Source: Actinomycetaceae bacterium (GTDB lineage: Bacteria; Actinomycetota; Actinomycetes; Actinomycetales; Actinomycetaceae). Taken from it: 64,000 nucleotides of DNA. Below, piece after piece: positions 55,090-62,999 of the stretch. The stretch spans positions 6,179 to 70,178 of the forward strand of contig JAUNLN010000005.1 of NCBI GenBank assembly GCA_030532245.1, given 5' to 3'. The translations under genes and the position numbers were made by a program. The notes below the pieces were generated by a model, which was given only the letters and a program-made list of their open reading frames with translations, did no database searches and was not told where the DNA came from. How positions within the stretch are numbered: the first letter of the stretch is position 1; every line of letters starts with the position of its first letter.

Positions 55090-55869
55090 ATGAAGGTTGC
55101 AATTCTTCCAAGCAACGAAAAAATCGGTGAGGTCGCTGCGGACTTCGTTGAGACGTTGCTCTCCGAAAAGTCAAACGCGATCCTAGGTCTGGCCACCGGC
55201 TCCAGCCCGCTTCCCCTCTACAAGGAACTAATCGCGCGCCACAAGGCAGGCCGCCTGAGCTTCGCAAACTGCCGCGCATTCACGCTCGACGAGTACGTCG
55301 GCCTCGACCCCGAACACCCCGAGCGCTACGCAAACTTCATCCGCCGCGAATTCACCGACCAGGTTGACTTCCCCGAAGGAGCAGTAAACACGCCCAACGA
55401 CAAGGCCGAAAACCTAAACGAAGGCGCAGCCGCATACGACGCCTCCATCCGCGAGGCAGGCGGCGTTGACTTCCAGATCCTCGGCATCGGATCCGACGGC
55501 CACATCGCATTCAACGAGCCCGGCGAATCCCTCACCTCCCGCACCCACGTAGGCTTCCTCACCGACCAGACCCGCGAAGACAACGCACGCTTCTTCGACG
55601 GCGACATAACCAAGGTTCCGACCCGCGCCATGACGCAAGGCCTCGGCACCATCATGGAAGCCCGCCAGATCGTACTCATCGCACAGGGCAAAGGCAAAGC
55701 CCGCGCAGTACGCGAACTCGTAGAAGGTGGCGTCTCCTCGCGCTGGCCGGCAACCATCCTCCAGATGCACCAGAACGTATTCGTCCTCATCGACGAAGAC
55801 GCGGCCTCCGAGCTCGAACTCAAAGAGCACTACCGCGAAGACTGGGCCAAGTACGTCGAGTTCAACTAA
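55090..55869 (+). CDS. nagB: Glucosamine-6-phosphate deaminase
   Basis: NagB converts glucosamine-6-phosphate to fructose-6-phosphate and ammonia, the last step of amino-sugar and sialic acid breakdown. The 259 residues contain 'LGLATGSSPLPLYKEL', 'FTLDEYVGL' (catalytic Asp), 'GIGSDGHIAFNEPG' (catalytic His) and 'SSRWPATILQMHQNV'. The ATG at 55090 has GAAGGA upstream; the ATG at 55075 is less likely. It stands alone here; nagA and the nan catabolic genes are not in the window. Confidence 0.96.
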   Translation: MKVAILPSNEKIGEVAADFVETLLSEKSNAILGLATGSSPLPLYKELIARHKAGRLSFANCRAFTLDEYVGLDPEHPERYANFIRREFTDQVDFPEGAVNTPNDKAENLNEGAAAYDASIREAGGVDFQILGIGSDGHIAFNEPGESLTSRTHVGFLTDQTREDNARFFDGDITKVPTRAMTQGLGTIMEARQIVLIAQGKGKARAVRELVEGGVSSRWPATILQMHQNVFVLIDEDAASELELKEHYREDWAKYVEFN

Positions 55870-55888
55870 ACCCTAAACAACGTAAACG

Positions 55889-55914
55889 AAAAGGTGGGCT
55901 ACGGCCCACCTTTT
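55889..55914 (+). terminator. Terminator after nagB
   Basis: AAAAGGTGGGC (55889-55899) pairs with GCCCACCTTTT (55904-55914) around TACG. Confidence 0.92.
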
Positions 55915-56044
55915 CGCGTCTTTAAGCAGCCTCCTCCTCAATCAAAACGAGGCAAAACAGCGAATGCGCGCCCGAATATTACGCTGATAGGAAAGAACCG
56001 GGCAGGAACCGCCCGCGAGGTAGAGACACCCCACAAAACCTGCC

Positions 56045-56050
56045 TAAACT
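56045..56050 (+). promoter_or_regulatory. Probable leaderless -10 element for the DUF3039 gene
   Basis: TAAACT, then AGGGGC and the ATG at 56057. Confidence 0.5.
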
Positions 56051-56056
56051 AGGGGC

Positions 56057-56374
56057 ATGTTCAGTAGCAACTTGGATGAACCAGGCCAGCCGCAAGAGCC
56101 GGGACCCTCGCACTCGTCACAGACGTCCGTGCTAGAGCGCACCGAAACTAAAGAACAGCGCGCACCGGGCGACGGCGACCGCTTCGCGCACTACGTTCGC
56201 CGCGACCGCGTCACCAAGTCGCTCATTACCGGCCAACCCGTTATCGCGCTGTGCGGAAAAGTCTGGATCCCCATGTCAGACCCGTCCAAATTCCCCGTCT
56301 GCCCCAGGTGCAAAGCCCTACGCGACCAAATGGGCGGACACGGCCCCAACTGGCCGTACTCCGACGGAAAATAA
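56057..56374 (+). CDS. DUF3039-family small zinc-ribbon-like protein
   Basis: A 105-residue actinobacterial protein of unknown function. The N-terminal 35 residues are polar and probably disordered. The core 'GDRFAHYVRRDRVTKSLITG' and 'VIALCGKVWIP' leads to 'FPVCPRCKALRDQM', giving a CxnCxxC set of cysteines that could bind zinc. The ATG is preceded by TAAACT at leaderless distance. It is convergent with pncB. Confidence 0.8.
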   Translation: MFSSNLDEPGQPQEPGPSHSSQTSVLERTETKEQRAPGDGDRFAHYVRRDRVTKSLITGQPVIALCGKVWIPMSDPSKFPVCPRCKALRDQMGGHGPNWPYSDGK

Positions 56375-56395
56375 ATGCACAAACCTAAACGTAAT

Positions 56396-56435
56396 ATCGG
56401 GCCCCCGCTGCTTTGAACCGCTGCGGAGGCCCGAT
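56396..56435. terminator. Bidirectional terminator between DUF3039 and pncB
   Basis: ATCGGGCCCCCGC pairs with GCGGAGGCCCGAT, imperfect by one base, around a 14-base loop. Confidence 0.75.
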
Positions 56436-56468
56436 TGCCGTTAAAACAAAGTATTCGCCAAAGCGAAA

Positions 56469-57812
56469 CTAGTCGAGATACACGAACCTCGTCGGGATCG
56501 CCGCCTCACCAGCCGACAGACGCCAAGCCTGATACGGCAACTCGTTACGCGACTGGCGGTGACGCTCCGTAGCCTGAGCCAAAGCATCCGGGCCCCACAG
56601 CTCCGAACGGATCTCACCCTTCGTCACCAGCGGAATCTGAAGCGGGCGAGCGCCCTCCTCCTCCAGAACCTTAGTCGCCTCCTCGAGCGTACCGCCCGCA
56701 ACAATCAGTTCCTCGGCCGCGTAGCCCTCCTCGTCGAAAATACGGCCCGCGAGCTTGCGGCCACCAACCGTCGACTTAGACTCGGACTTCTTGCCAACCT
56801 TCACCATGTTGCCCTCGGAGTCTTCACGCTCAACGAGCTTGTAAACGAGAGCCGCAGTCGGAACACCGGAACCGGTCACCATGCGCGTGCCAACACCGTA
56901 AGAATCCACCGGGGCGGCACCGAGCGCCGCGATCGAATACTCATCGAGGTCGTTCGTCACCGTAATCTTCGTGCTCTTCGCACCCAGCGAATCAAGCAAA
57001 CCGCGAACCTTGAACGCAAGCGCAACCAAATCGCCCGAATCGAGGCGCACAGCACCGAGCTCGCCGCCGTGCTCGCGAGCAATCTCCACGCCGCGCTTCA
57101 CGCCCTCAAAAATGTCGTACGTATCCACAAGAAGCGTGGTTGACGGGCCGAGGCTATCCACCTGAATGCGGAACGCGTCCTCCTCAGAATCGTGCAGGAG
57201 CGTAAACGAGTGCGCCGACGTGCCCACCGTGGGAATCCCGTAGCGGATACCCGCCTCCAAATCCGACGTGCCAACAAACCCGGCAATCACAGCCGCACGG
57301 GCAGCCGACACAGCGGCACGCTCATGCGTACGACGAGCGCCGAAATCAACGCAGGGGCGACCGTGAGCCGCAATCGTCATCCTCGAAGCCGCAGACGCAA
57401 TCGCGCAATCGTGATTCAAAATCGAAAGAGTCAAAGTCTCAAGCAAAACCGCCTCGGCAAACGTGCCCTCAACGGTCAAAAGAGGCGAACCCTCGAAGTA
57501 AACGTCACCCTCGGCATAGCCGTAAATATCGCCCGAAAAACGGAAATCCTTCAAATAATCCAGCGCCACGTCCGAAACAATATTGTTCCTATGCAGATAA
57601 TCAATCTGCTCAGGCGAAAAAGTGAAACGCTCAAGCGCCTCCAACACTCGACCAGTACCGGCAACCACGCCAAAACGGCGAGTAGAAGGCAACCGGCGCC
57701 CAAAGAGTTCAAAAACAGAGCGACGACCAGCCGTACCCGCCTTAAGCGCGGCATCCAGCATGGTCAGCTCATACATATCTGTTAACAAAGAAGTTGATGC
57801 TGAAGCAGGCAT
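56469..57812 (-). CDS. pncB: Nicotinate phosphoribosyltransferase
   Basis: PncB salvages nicotinate into NAD. The 447-residue protein has 'LLTDMYELTMLDAALKAG', 'VDFGARRTHERAAVSAARAA', 'GTSAHSFTLLHDSEEDAF' (phosphorylated histidine region), 'GAVRLDSGDLVALAFKVR' and 'YGVGTRMVTGSG'. It belongs to the actinobacterial long form. TAAACT lies six bases upstream of the ATG, and it is divergent from clpS. Confidence 0.94.
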   Translation of the reverse strand: MPASASTSLLTDMYELTMLDAALKAGTAGRRSVFELFGRRLPSTRRFGVVAGTGRVLEALERFTFSPEQIDYLHRNNIVSDVALDYLKDFRFSGDIYGYAEGDVYFEGSPLLTVEGTFAEAVLLETLTLSILNHDCAIASAASRMTIAAHGRPCVDFGARRTHERAAVSAARAAVIAGFVGTSDLEAGIRYGIPTVGTSAHSFTLLHDSEEDAFRIQVDSLGPSTTLLVDTYDIFEGVKRGVEIAREHGGELGAVRLDSGDLVALAFKVRGLLDSLGAKSTKITVTNDLDEYSIAALGAAPVDSYGVGTRMVTGSGVPTAALVYKLVEREDSEGNMVKVGKKSESKSTVGGRKLAGRIFDEEGYAAEELIVAGGTLEEATKVLEEEGARPLQIPLVTKGEIRSELWGPDALAQATERHRQSRNELPYQAWRLSAGEAAIPTRFVYLD

Positions 57813-57818
57813 AGTTCG

Positions 57819-57824
57819 AGTTTA
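57819..57824 (-). promoter_or_regulatory. Probable leaderless -10 element for pncB
   Basis: TAAACT on the minus strand, then CGAACT and the ATG. Confidence 0.5.
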
Positions 57825-57858
57825 TCCCCAAACCGACACTTTAAGCGGCCTTATCTCC

Positions 57859-57864
57859 TAGGCT
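57859..57864 (+). promoter_or_regulatory. Probable leaderless -10 element for clpS
   Basis: TAGGCT, then GAAAAC and the ATG at 57871. Confidence 0.5.
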
Positions 57865-57870
57865 GAAAAC

Positions 57871-58179
57871 ATGAACCCCACTCCCACCAAAAACCGTCGC
57901 GTCGCTGCGCAATCCGCGCCGACAACGCAAGGCCACTCCAAGTGGTGCACGGTCGTGTGGGACGATCCCATCAACACGATGGCGTACGTAACCTCAGTAT
58001 TCCAACGCCACTTCGGATACACGCCCGAAAAGGCAAGCGCCCTCATGCTTGAAGTTCACGAAACAGGCAAAGCCGTTGTAGCAATCGGCCTTCGCGAACG
58101 CATGGAAGCAGACGCATACGCAATGCATTCCTACGGCCTCAAAGCAACAATCGAGCCGGTGCGTGCCGATGCTTCTTAG
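57871..58179 (+). CDS. clpS: ATP-dependent Clp protease adaptor ClpS
   Basis: ClpS delivers N-end-rule substrates to ClpC/ClpP. The 102 residues show the core 'WCTVVWDDPINTMAYVTSVF' with the Asp-Asp-Pro-x-Asn hydrophobic-residue pocket, 'MLEVHETGKAVVAIGLRERM' and 'YAMHSYGLKATIEP'. It overlaps the DUF2017 gene by 17 bases, an arrangement conserved in actinobacteria. Confidence 0.95.
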   Translation: MNPTPTKNRRVAAQSAPTTQGHSKWCTVVWDDPINTMAYVTSVFQRHFGYTPEKASALMLEVHETGKAVVAIGLRERMEADAYAMHSYGLKATIEPVRADAS

Positions 58180-58771
58180 CAGCTTCACAGCTACGCCAGA
58201 AGGGTACAAAACCGAGATAGATGAGGAAGTAGCAATCCTCCTGCAAAGGCTACTCGGAGAAACCATCACCGTACTCGACGCCCCCGACCAAGAATCCTTC
58301 GTCGGAGCCCTCCTCGACGAAGACCGCCGAGACGAACCCGAAGACCCAACCCTGCGCGTCCTCCTCCCACCCATGAGCTTCGACCCAGAAGAAGCGCAAA
58401 CCCTTCGCGCCCTCACCGAAGACACCCTCCGAAGCCAAAAAGCCGAACGCCTCCTCGAAATCGGACACGCCATCTCCCAAATCGCGCTTGACGAAAACCG
58501 CGAAATAATCATCCCGTTCGACAAAGTCTGGGCATGGCTCTCCGGCTTCAACGACCTGCGACTCGTGCTCGCACAGCGCCTCCAAGTTGGTAGCGCGGCA
58601 GACAACGAATACTGGTTCGACCGCGCAATAAAAATACTCCACGCGCCACGTCACACGCCCTTGGAAATAACCCATGAAGAGCTGATAGGACTAGTGTTTG
58701 TGATGGTCTCTTGGTGGCAAGATTCACTCTTAGAGGCGGTCCATATGGGAGGTCCACCGACTACGCTCTAA
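58163..58771 (+). CDS. DUF2017-family protein
   Basis: A 202-residue helical, acidic protein of unknown function found next to clpS in actinobacteria. Recognisable segments are 'DPTLRVLLPPMSFDPEEAQT', 'NDLRLVLAQRLQV' and 'ITHEELIGLVFVMVSWWQDS'. The start is the GTG at 58163 or the ATG two codons on (58169). Both lie inside clpS, so translation is coupled. Its constant link to ClpS suggests a part in regulated proteolysis, which is inference. Confidence 0.85.
   Translation: MPMLLSSFTATPEGYKTEIDEEVAILLQRLLGETITVLDAPDQESFVGALLDEDRRDEPEDPTLRVLLPPMSFDPEEAQTLRALTEDTLRSQKAERLLEIGHAISQIALDENREIIIPFDKVWAWLSGFNDLRLVLAQRLQVGSAADNEYWFDRAIKILHAPRHTPLEITHEELIGLVFVMVSWWQDSLLEAVHMGGPPTTL
58762..58767 (+). 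promoter_or_regulatory. Probable leaderless -10 element for murI
   Basis: TACGCT, then seven bases and the ATG at 58775; it lies within the end of the DUF2017 gene. Confidence 0.4.
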
Positions 58772-58774
58772 ACT

Positions 58775-59590
58775 ATGGATTCTCGACCCATTGGAATTTT
58801 TGACTCAGGTGTAGGCGGCCTAACGGTCGCGCGCGCCGTCATGGATAAACTTCCGAGCGAGCAAATCCTGTACGTGGGCGACACCGCGAACTCACCGTAC
58901 GGCACCAAATCCATCGCACAAGTGCGCGAACTCGCCCTCAACGTGATGGACAGCCTCGCCAAACGCGACGTCAAGATGCTCGTAATCGCGTGCAACACCG
59001 CCTCCGCGGCCGTACTTCGCGACGCTCGAGAACGTTACGAAGTAAACGCCGGCATCTCCGTTGTTGAAGTCATTCAACCAGCCGCGCGCAGGGCAGCCCT
59101 CACAACCAAAACCGGACGCATCGGCGTTATCGGCACCGAAGCCACCGTGAACTCCGGCGCCTACCTCGACGCACTCTCGGTAGTGCCAGGCATCGAAGTT
59201 GTTCAAGCCGCCGCCCCGAAATTCGTCGAATTTGCCGAAGCGGGCATCACCACCGGCGATGAGGTGCTTGCCGCCGCACGCGAATACCTGGCCCCCATCA
59301 AGGCCGCCGAAGTAGACACACTCGTGCTCGGATGCACCCACTACCCGCTACTATCCGGCGCCATCTCATACGTTATGGGCGACGACGTGCAACTCGTCTC
59401 CTCCTCAGAATCAGCAGCGCGCGACGTTTACCGCCGCCTCGTTGAAGAAGACAAACTGCGCGACCCCGCTCTAGGAATCCCCGAACCGCACTTCTCCGTC
59501 ACCGGCGATGAGAAAAAATTTGCGCCCCTCGCGCAGCGTTTCCTCGGCCCGCGTGTCGGCAACATTTCGCGACTGGAGGTCTCACAGTGA
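58775..59590 (+). CDS. murI: Glutamate racemase
   Basis: MurI makes D-glutamate for peptidoglycan. The 271 residues carry '[17 protein letters not shown]' (Asp), '[15 protein letters not shown]' (first catalytic Cys), '[15 protein letters not shown]' and '[15 protein letters not shown]' (second Cys and His). It begins 3 bases after DUF2017 and overlaps the next gene by 4 bases (GTGA), forming a clpS-DUF2017-murI-hydrolase unit. Confidence 0.95.
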   Translation: MDSRPIGIFDSGVGGLTVARAVMDKLPSEQILYVGDTANSPYGTKSIAQVRELALNVMDSLAKRDVKMLVIACNTASAAVLRDARERYEVNAGISVVEVIQPAARRAALTTKTGRIGVIGTEATVNSGAYLDALSVVPGIEVVQAAAPKFVEFAEAGITTGDEVLAAAREYLAPIKAAEVDTLVLGCTHYPLLSGAISYVMGDDVQLVSSSESAARDVYRRLVEEDKLRDPALGIPEPHFSVTGDEKKFAPLAQRFLGPRVGNISRLEVSQ

Positions 59591-60384
59591 AACTCACAGT
59601 TGTAGGCTGCACCGGCTCCATGTCGGGCCCCAGATCAGCAGCATCAAGCTACCTCGTACAAGCCGACGGCATCGACCCCGAAACCGGGAAAATGCGCACG
59701 TGGAACGTCGTCATGGACCTCGGCCCCGGCTCGTTCGGAGCCCTCTGGAACCACATCGACGCCGCCAACCTCGACGCCGTGCTGTTCTCACACCTCCACG
59801 CCGACCACATCGGAGACGTAATCTCGCTCCAAGTGCACAGGCGCTGGTACCCAACCGGACCGCTGTCGCCCCTGCTACTCGGCGGGCCAAGCGGCCTCCT
59901 CGATCGCGTACGCGAAATCGACGGTTACCCGACCGACGACACGTACGAGCTCGAATTCAAAGCCGTCGAAATGCGCGAACTTGAGCCGCTCACCATCGGG
60001 CCGCTCACCATCACCCCCTACGCCGCCAACCACACCGTTGAGGGATTTGGCTACCGCGTTGAAGGCCCCTCCGAGGAGGACCCAAACAAGCGGGTTGTGC
60101 TCGCCTACACCGGCGACACCGACACGTGCGACAGCATCCAGCAGATGGCGAACGGCGTGCAGCTACTCCTATCGGAATCAGGTTTCACCGCCGCGGACAC
60201 CACGCGAGGCATTCACCTCACCGGCGCGCGTGCTGCGCAGATCGCGAAGAACGGGGGAGTGGGAACCCTCGTGCTCACGCACATTCAGCCCTGGACCGAC
60301 CCGCAGGTCGTGCTCGACGAAGCCTCCGAAGTTTGGGACGGGCCCACCTTTGCCGCACACGCGGGAGCAACCTACACGCTGTAG
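59587..60384 (+). CDS. MBL-fold metallo-hydrolase
   Basis: A 265-residue cytosolic metallo-beta-lactamase-fold enzyme. The zinc site '[15 protein letters not shown]' (HxHxDH) is followed by '[14 protein letters not shown]', '[13 protein letters not shown]' (bridging Asp) and '[12 protein letters not shown]' (last His). This set resembles RNase Z/cyclic phosphodiesterase-like hydrolases coded beside murI and rph in actinobacteria. Its substrate is unknown. GTG start inside the murI stop. Confidence 0.88.
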   Translation: MKLTVVGCTGSMSGPRSAASSYLVQADGIDPETGKMRTWNVVMDLGPGSFGALWNHIDAANLDAVLFSHLHADHIGDVISLQVHRRWYPTGPLSPLLLGGPSGLLDRVREIDGYPTDDTYELEFKAVEMRELEPLTIGPLTITPYAANHTVEGFGYRVEGPSEEDPNKRVVLAYTGDTDTCDSIQQMANGVQLLLSESGFTAADTTRGIHLTGARAAQIAKNGGVGTLVLTHIQPWTDPQVVLDEASEVWDGPTFAAHAGATYTL

Positions 60385-60397
60385 GGATTCCAGTTTT

Positions 60398-60437
60398 ACA
60401 AAGAGGAGGAACGCGTTCGTGCGTTCCTCCTCTTTGT
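60398..60437. terminator. Bidirectional terminator after the MBL hydrolase gene
   Basis: ACAAAGAGGAGGAACGC (60398-60414) pairs with its exact complement at 60421-60437. Confidence 0.92.
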
Positions 60438-60473
60438 ATATAGCTCATGTATATAGCTCTTGTATCTAGACTC
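60435..60473. repeat. Short tandem repeat, 13-bp unit
   Basis: TGTATATAGCTCA (60435-60447), TGTATATAGCTCT (60448-60460) and a degraded third copy TGTATCTAGACTC (60461-60473), directly after the terminator stem. Confidence 0.6.
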
Positions 60474-60527
60474 GGCCTTGGTGGGCCGCGCCCGTTCACG
60501 GCATCATACGGTTGCCAGCGAAAACGG

Positions 60528-61142
60528 CTAACTCAGGGCCTCAACAATCTTCGGGGCGAGCGCCGTGAAAGCCTTCGCGCGGTGCGAAATCCGGTTCTTC
60601 TCTTGCGGCGAAAGCTCGGCGCTAGTGCAGTCGTAACCCTCGGGCACAAAGATCGGGTCGTAGCCAAACCCGTTTTCACCCACAGGCTCGAAAGCCAGAG
60701 AGCCGCGCATCTTGCCGATCTCAACCGTCTCCTCACCCGAGGGCGTCACCAGAGCCGCTGCACACACGAAGTCCCCTCCGCGATGCTCAGGCTTCACATC
60801 CGAAAGCTGAGCCAAAAGCAGCCGCAGGTTCGCCTCATCGTCGCCGTGGAGGCCAGCCCACCTCGCCGAAAAAATACCGGGGGAACCTCCCAAAATGTCG
60901 ACCGACAAACCCGAATCGTCTGCGACAGTCGGTAGTCCGGTAGCTGCCGCGAGCGCTCGGGCCTTGATTAGCGAGTTGCCTTCAAATGTGGGTGCATCTT
61001 CAACCGGGTCGGGCACGTCTAGATCACGAGTCGTTGCAATCTGGTTGGCGGTCAGGCCCGGCATTAGCGGTTGTAGGATCGCTAGGAGCTCCTCAACCTT
61101 GTGCCGGTTTCCGGTGGCTAAAACGAGCCTGTAATCGCTCAC
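60528..61142 (-). CDS. rdgB: XTP/dITP diphosphatase (RdgB/HAM1)
   Basis: It removes inosine- and xanthosine-type triphosphates from the nucleotide pool. The 204 residues include '[18 protein letters not shown]', '[17 protein letters not shown]' (catalytic Glu), '[15 protein letters not shown]' and '[16 protein letters not shown]'. The GTG at 61142 ([12 protein letters not shown]) overlaps the rph stop as GTGA, which settles the start. rph-rdgB is a standard operon. Confidence 0.95.
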   Translation of the reverse strand: MSDYRLVLATGNRHKVEELLAILQPLMPGLTANQIATTRDLDVPDPVEDAPTFEGNSLIKARALAAATGLPTVADDSGLSVDILGGSPGIFSARWAGLHGDDEANLRLLLAQLSDVKPEHRGGDFVCAAALVTPSGEETVEIGKMRGSLAFEPVGENGFGYDPIFVPEGYDCTSAELSPQEKNRISHRAKAFTALAPKIVEALS

Positions 61143-61903
61143 TCTTCGCCCTCCAGAGCATCTTTTTGAATCTGCGTGAGCTGGGTGCAACCTACCGCAG
61201 CGAGGTCGAGGAGTTCGCCGAGCTCACTGCGGTCGAAGGGCGTGCCTTCCGCTGTTCCTTGAACCTCGACGAACTTACCGGAGCCCGTCATAACCACGTT
61301 CATGTCCGTGTCGGCGCGAACATCCTCCTCATACGGCAAATCCAGCATCGGAACGCCGTCGATGATGCCAACCGAGATCGCGGAAACTGAGTCGGAAAGC
61401 ACCTTGCGGTTAGCCTTATCGGGCTCAATGATGCCGTGCTCCTGACCCCACTTGATGGCGTCAGCAAGCGCAATGTAGGCGCCCGTGATTGAAGCGGTGC
61501 GGGTGCCTCCGTCAGCTTGTAGCACGTCGCAGTCGAGCACAATCGTGTTCTCGCCGAGCGCTGCCACGTCGACCACCGCGCGCATAGAACGGCCGATCAG
61601 CCTTGAAATCTCGTGAGTGCGGCCACCGATCTTGCCGCGAACCGACTCGCGCTGCGAGCGTGACGAAGTCGCGCGCGGGAGCATCGCATATTCTGCGGTA
61701 ACCCAGCCTTCGCCGCTTCCCATTCTCCATCGCGGCACTCCCTCGGTTAGGGACGCCACGCACAGCACTCGCGTGTTACCAAACTCGATCAGGCAGGAGC
61801 CCTCCGCGTTTTGAATCCAGTTTCTGCGGATCTTGACGGGGCGAAGCTCGTCGAATGCGCGGCCGTCGCCGCGAGTAACTTTCGTCATTTTTGTTTCACT
61901 CAT
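61139..61903 (-). CDS. rph: Ribonuclease PH
   Basis: A phosphorolytic 3'-5' exoribonuclease that trims tRNA ends. The 254 residues show '[15 protein letters not shown]', '[20 protein letters not shown]', '[18 protein letters not shown]', '[20 protein letters not shown]' and '[20 protein letters not shown]'. The ATG at 61903 ([11 protein letters not shown]) is preceded by TACGGT six bases upstream; the frame to 61945 is rejected. It is divergent from nudC, with starts 35 bases apart. Confidence 0.95.
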   Translation of the reverse strand: MSETKMTKVTRGDGRAFDELRPVKIRRNWIQNAEGSCLIEFGNTRVLCVASLTEGVPRWRMGSGEGWVTAEYAMLPRATSSRSQRESVRGKIGGRTHEISRLIGRSMRAVVDVAALGENTIVLDCDVLQADGGTRTASITGAYIALADAIKWGQEHGIIEPDKANRKVLSDSVSAISVGIIDGVPMLDLPYEEDVRADTDMNVVMTGSGKFVEVQGTAEGTPFDRSELGELLDLAAVGCTQLTQIQKDALEGEE

Positions 61904-61940
61904 AGTCCAACCGTACCGCTTGAAGTACCGTGGAACCATG
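61901..61940. promoter_or_regulatory. Face-to-face leaderless promoters of rph and nudC
   Basis: On the minus strand TACGGT (61910-61915) stands six bases before the rph ATG. On the plus strand TACCGT (61926-61931) stands six bases before the nudC ATG. Only 34 bases separate the two start codons, so each -35 region falls on the other gene's start. Confidence 0.5.
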
Positions 61941-62885
61941 AGCATGTCACTACCCCTGTCATCAGGTAAATGGGATCCGTGTACCTACGCGCGACCATTC
62001 GTAGACCCTCGCCGCCTCATTTCGGGGGAAGACGATCCTAAGGACTTCTTCAAAGCGATAGAGGAACACTGCGACGGGGTGAAACCGCGTCGGATAGAGG
62101 CGCTACTGATCACTGAACGGCAGCGGTACATTCCAAACGCTAAGGGAGGAGCCCGCCACGACCTTGAGGGGATCGAGCGGCATCAGGTTAAGCGGGTATT
62201 CTTCCTGGGCGTAGATGGAGAATCTGCCCTCCTTGGAGTGCAGTTGCATCCCACTGATTCTGAGGGGTACGCGGCGTTGAGGAGGTCCGAAGACCTTCCG
62301 GCCACAGATTTGCAGTTGCTCGCCACGTGCGCGGGGCTCGCACACTGGCACGACAATGGAGCGTTTTGCGCGCGGTGCGGGGCGCGAACGGAATACGCCG
62401 CCGCCGGATTTGAGCGTAAATGCTTGGGGTGTGCGCGGATTGAATACCCGCGTACGGATCCTTCTGTAATCGTTGCGATTCTGGATTCGGAAGATCGTTT
62501 GCTGGTTGCCCATAATGCGAGGTGGCGAGCACAGTTTGCCTCCCTTGTGGCTGGATTTATGGAGATGGGTGAGGCGCCCGAACAGACGGTCGCGCGTGAA
62601 ACTCTCGAGGAGGTCGGGCTTCACGTTGATCGGATCGAATACATTGCCTCTCAAGCATGGCCCTTCCCCAGGTCCCTCATGCTCGGCTACCAGGCGAGGG
62701 TTGTGGATGGCGCGTCGAGCGTGCCAGTTGTGGACGGTGTTGAGATCGACTGGGCGCGTTTCTACTCACGAGATGAATACGAGAAGGCAATAAGAGAAGG
62801 CGAGCTGGAGGCTCCAGCACAAATCTCGATCGCGCGTGCGATGATCCGTAACTGGTTCGGCAAGCCTTTGCCGGGCGAAGAGTAG
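61938..62885 (+). CDS. nudC: NAD(+) diphosphatase / NADH pyrophosphatase
   Basis: NudC hydrolyses NAD(H) to NMN and AMP and can remove NAD caps from RNA. The 315 residues include the zinc ribbon '[19 protein letters not shown]' with a second pair in '[11 protein letters not shown]', the Nudix box beginning '[20 protein letters not shown]' and the NudC-specific 'SQAWPFPRS' (usual form SQPWPFPxS). The ATG at 61938 lacks a ribosome binding site. The uvrD2 gene follows, as in mycobacteria. Confidence 0.94.
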   Translation: MSMSLPLSSGKWDPCTYARPFVDPRRLISGEDDPKDFFKAIEEHCDGVKPRRIEALLITERQRYIPNAKGGARHDLEGIERHQVKRVFFLGVDGESALLGVQLHPTDSEGYAALRRSEDLPATDLQLLATCAGLAHWHDNGAFCARCGARTEYAAAGFERKCLGCARIEYPRTDPSVIVAILDSEDRLLVAHNARWRAQFASLVAGFMEMGEAPEQTVARETLEEVGLHVDRIEYIASQAWPFPRSLMLGYQARVVDGASSVPVVDGVEIDWARFYSRDEYEKAIREGELEAPAQISIARAMIRNWFGKPLPGEE

Positions 62886-62999
62886 CCGCAAACGGCTTGT
62901 CCACAGCTAAAACTCTTTCGAGCACGCCCCCTAAAGGTAGGTTTTCAATTTGATGTCCCACCCTGAACGCATAATGTTTGCAGGTAGGAGGAAATCAGA

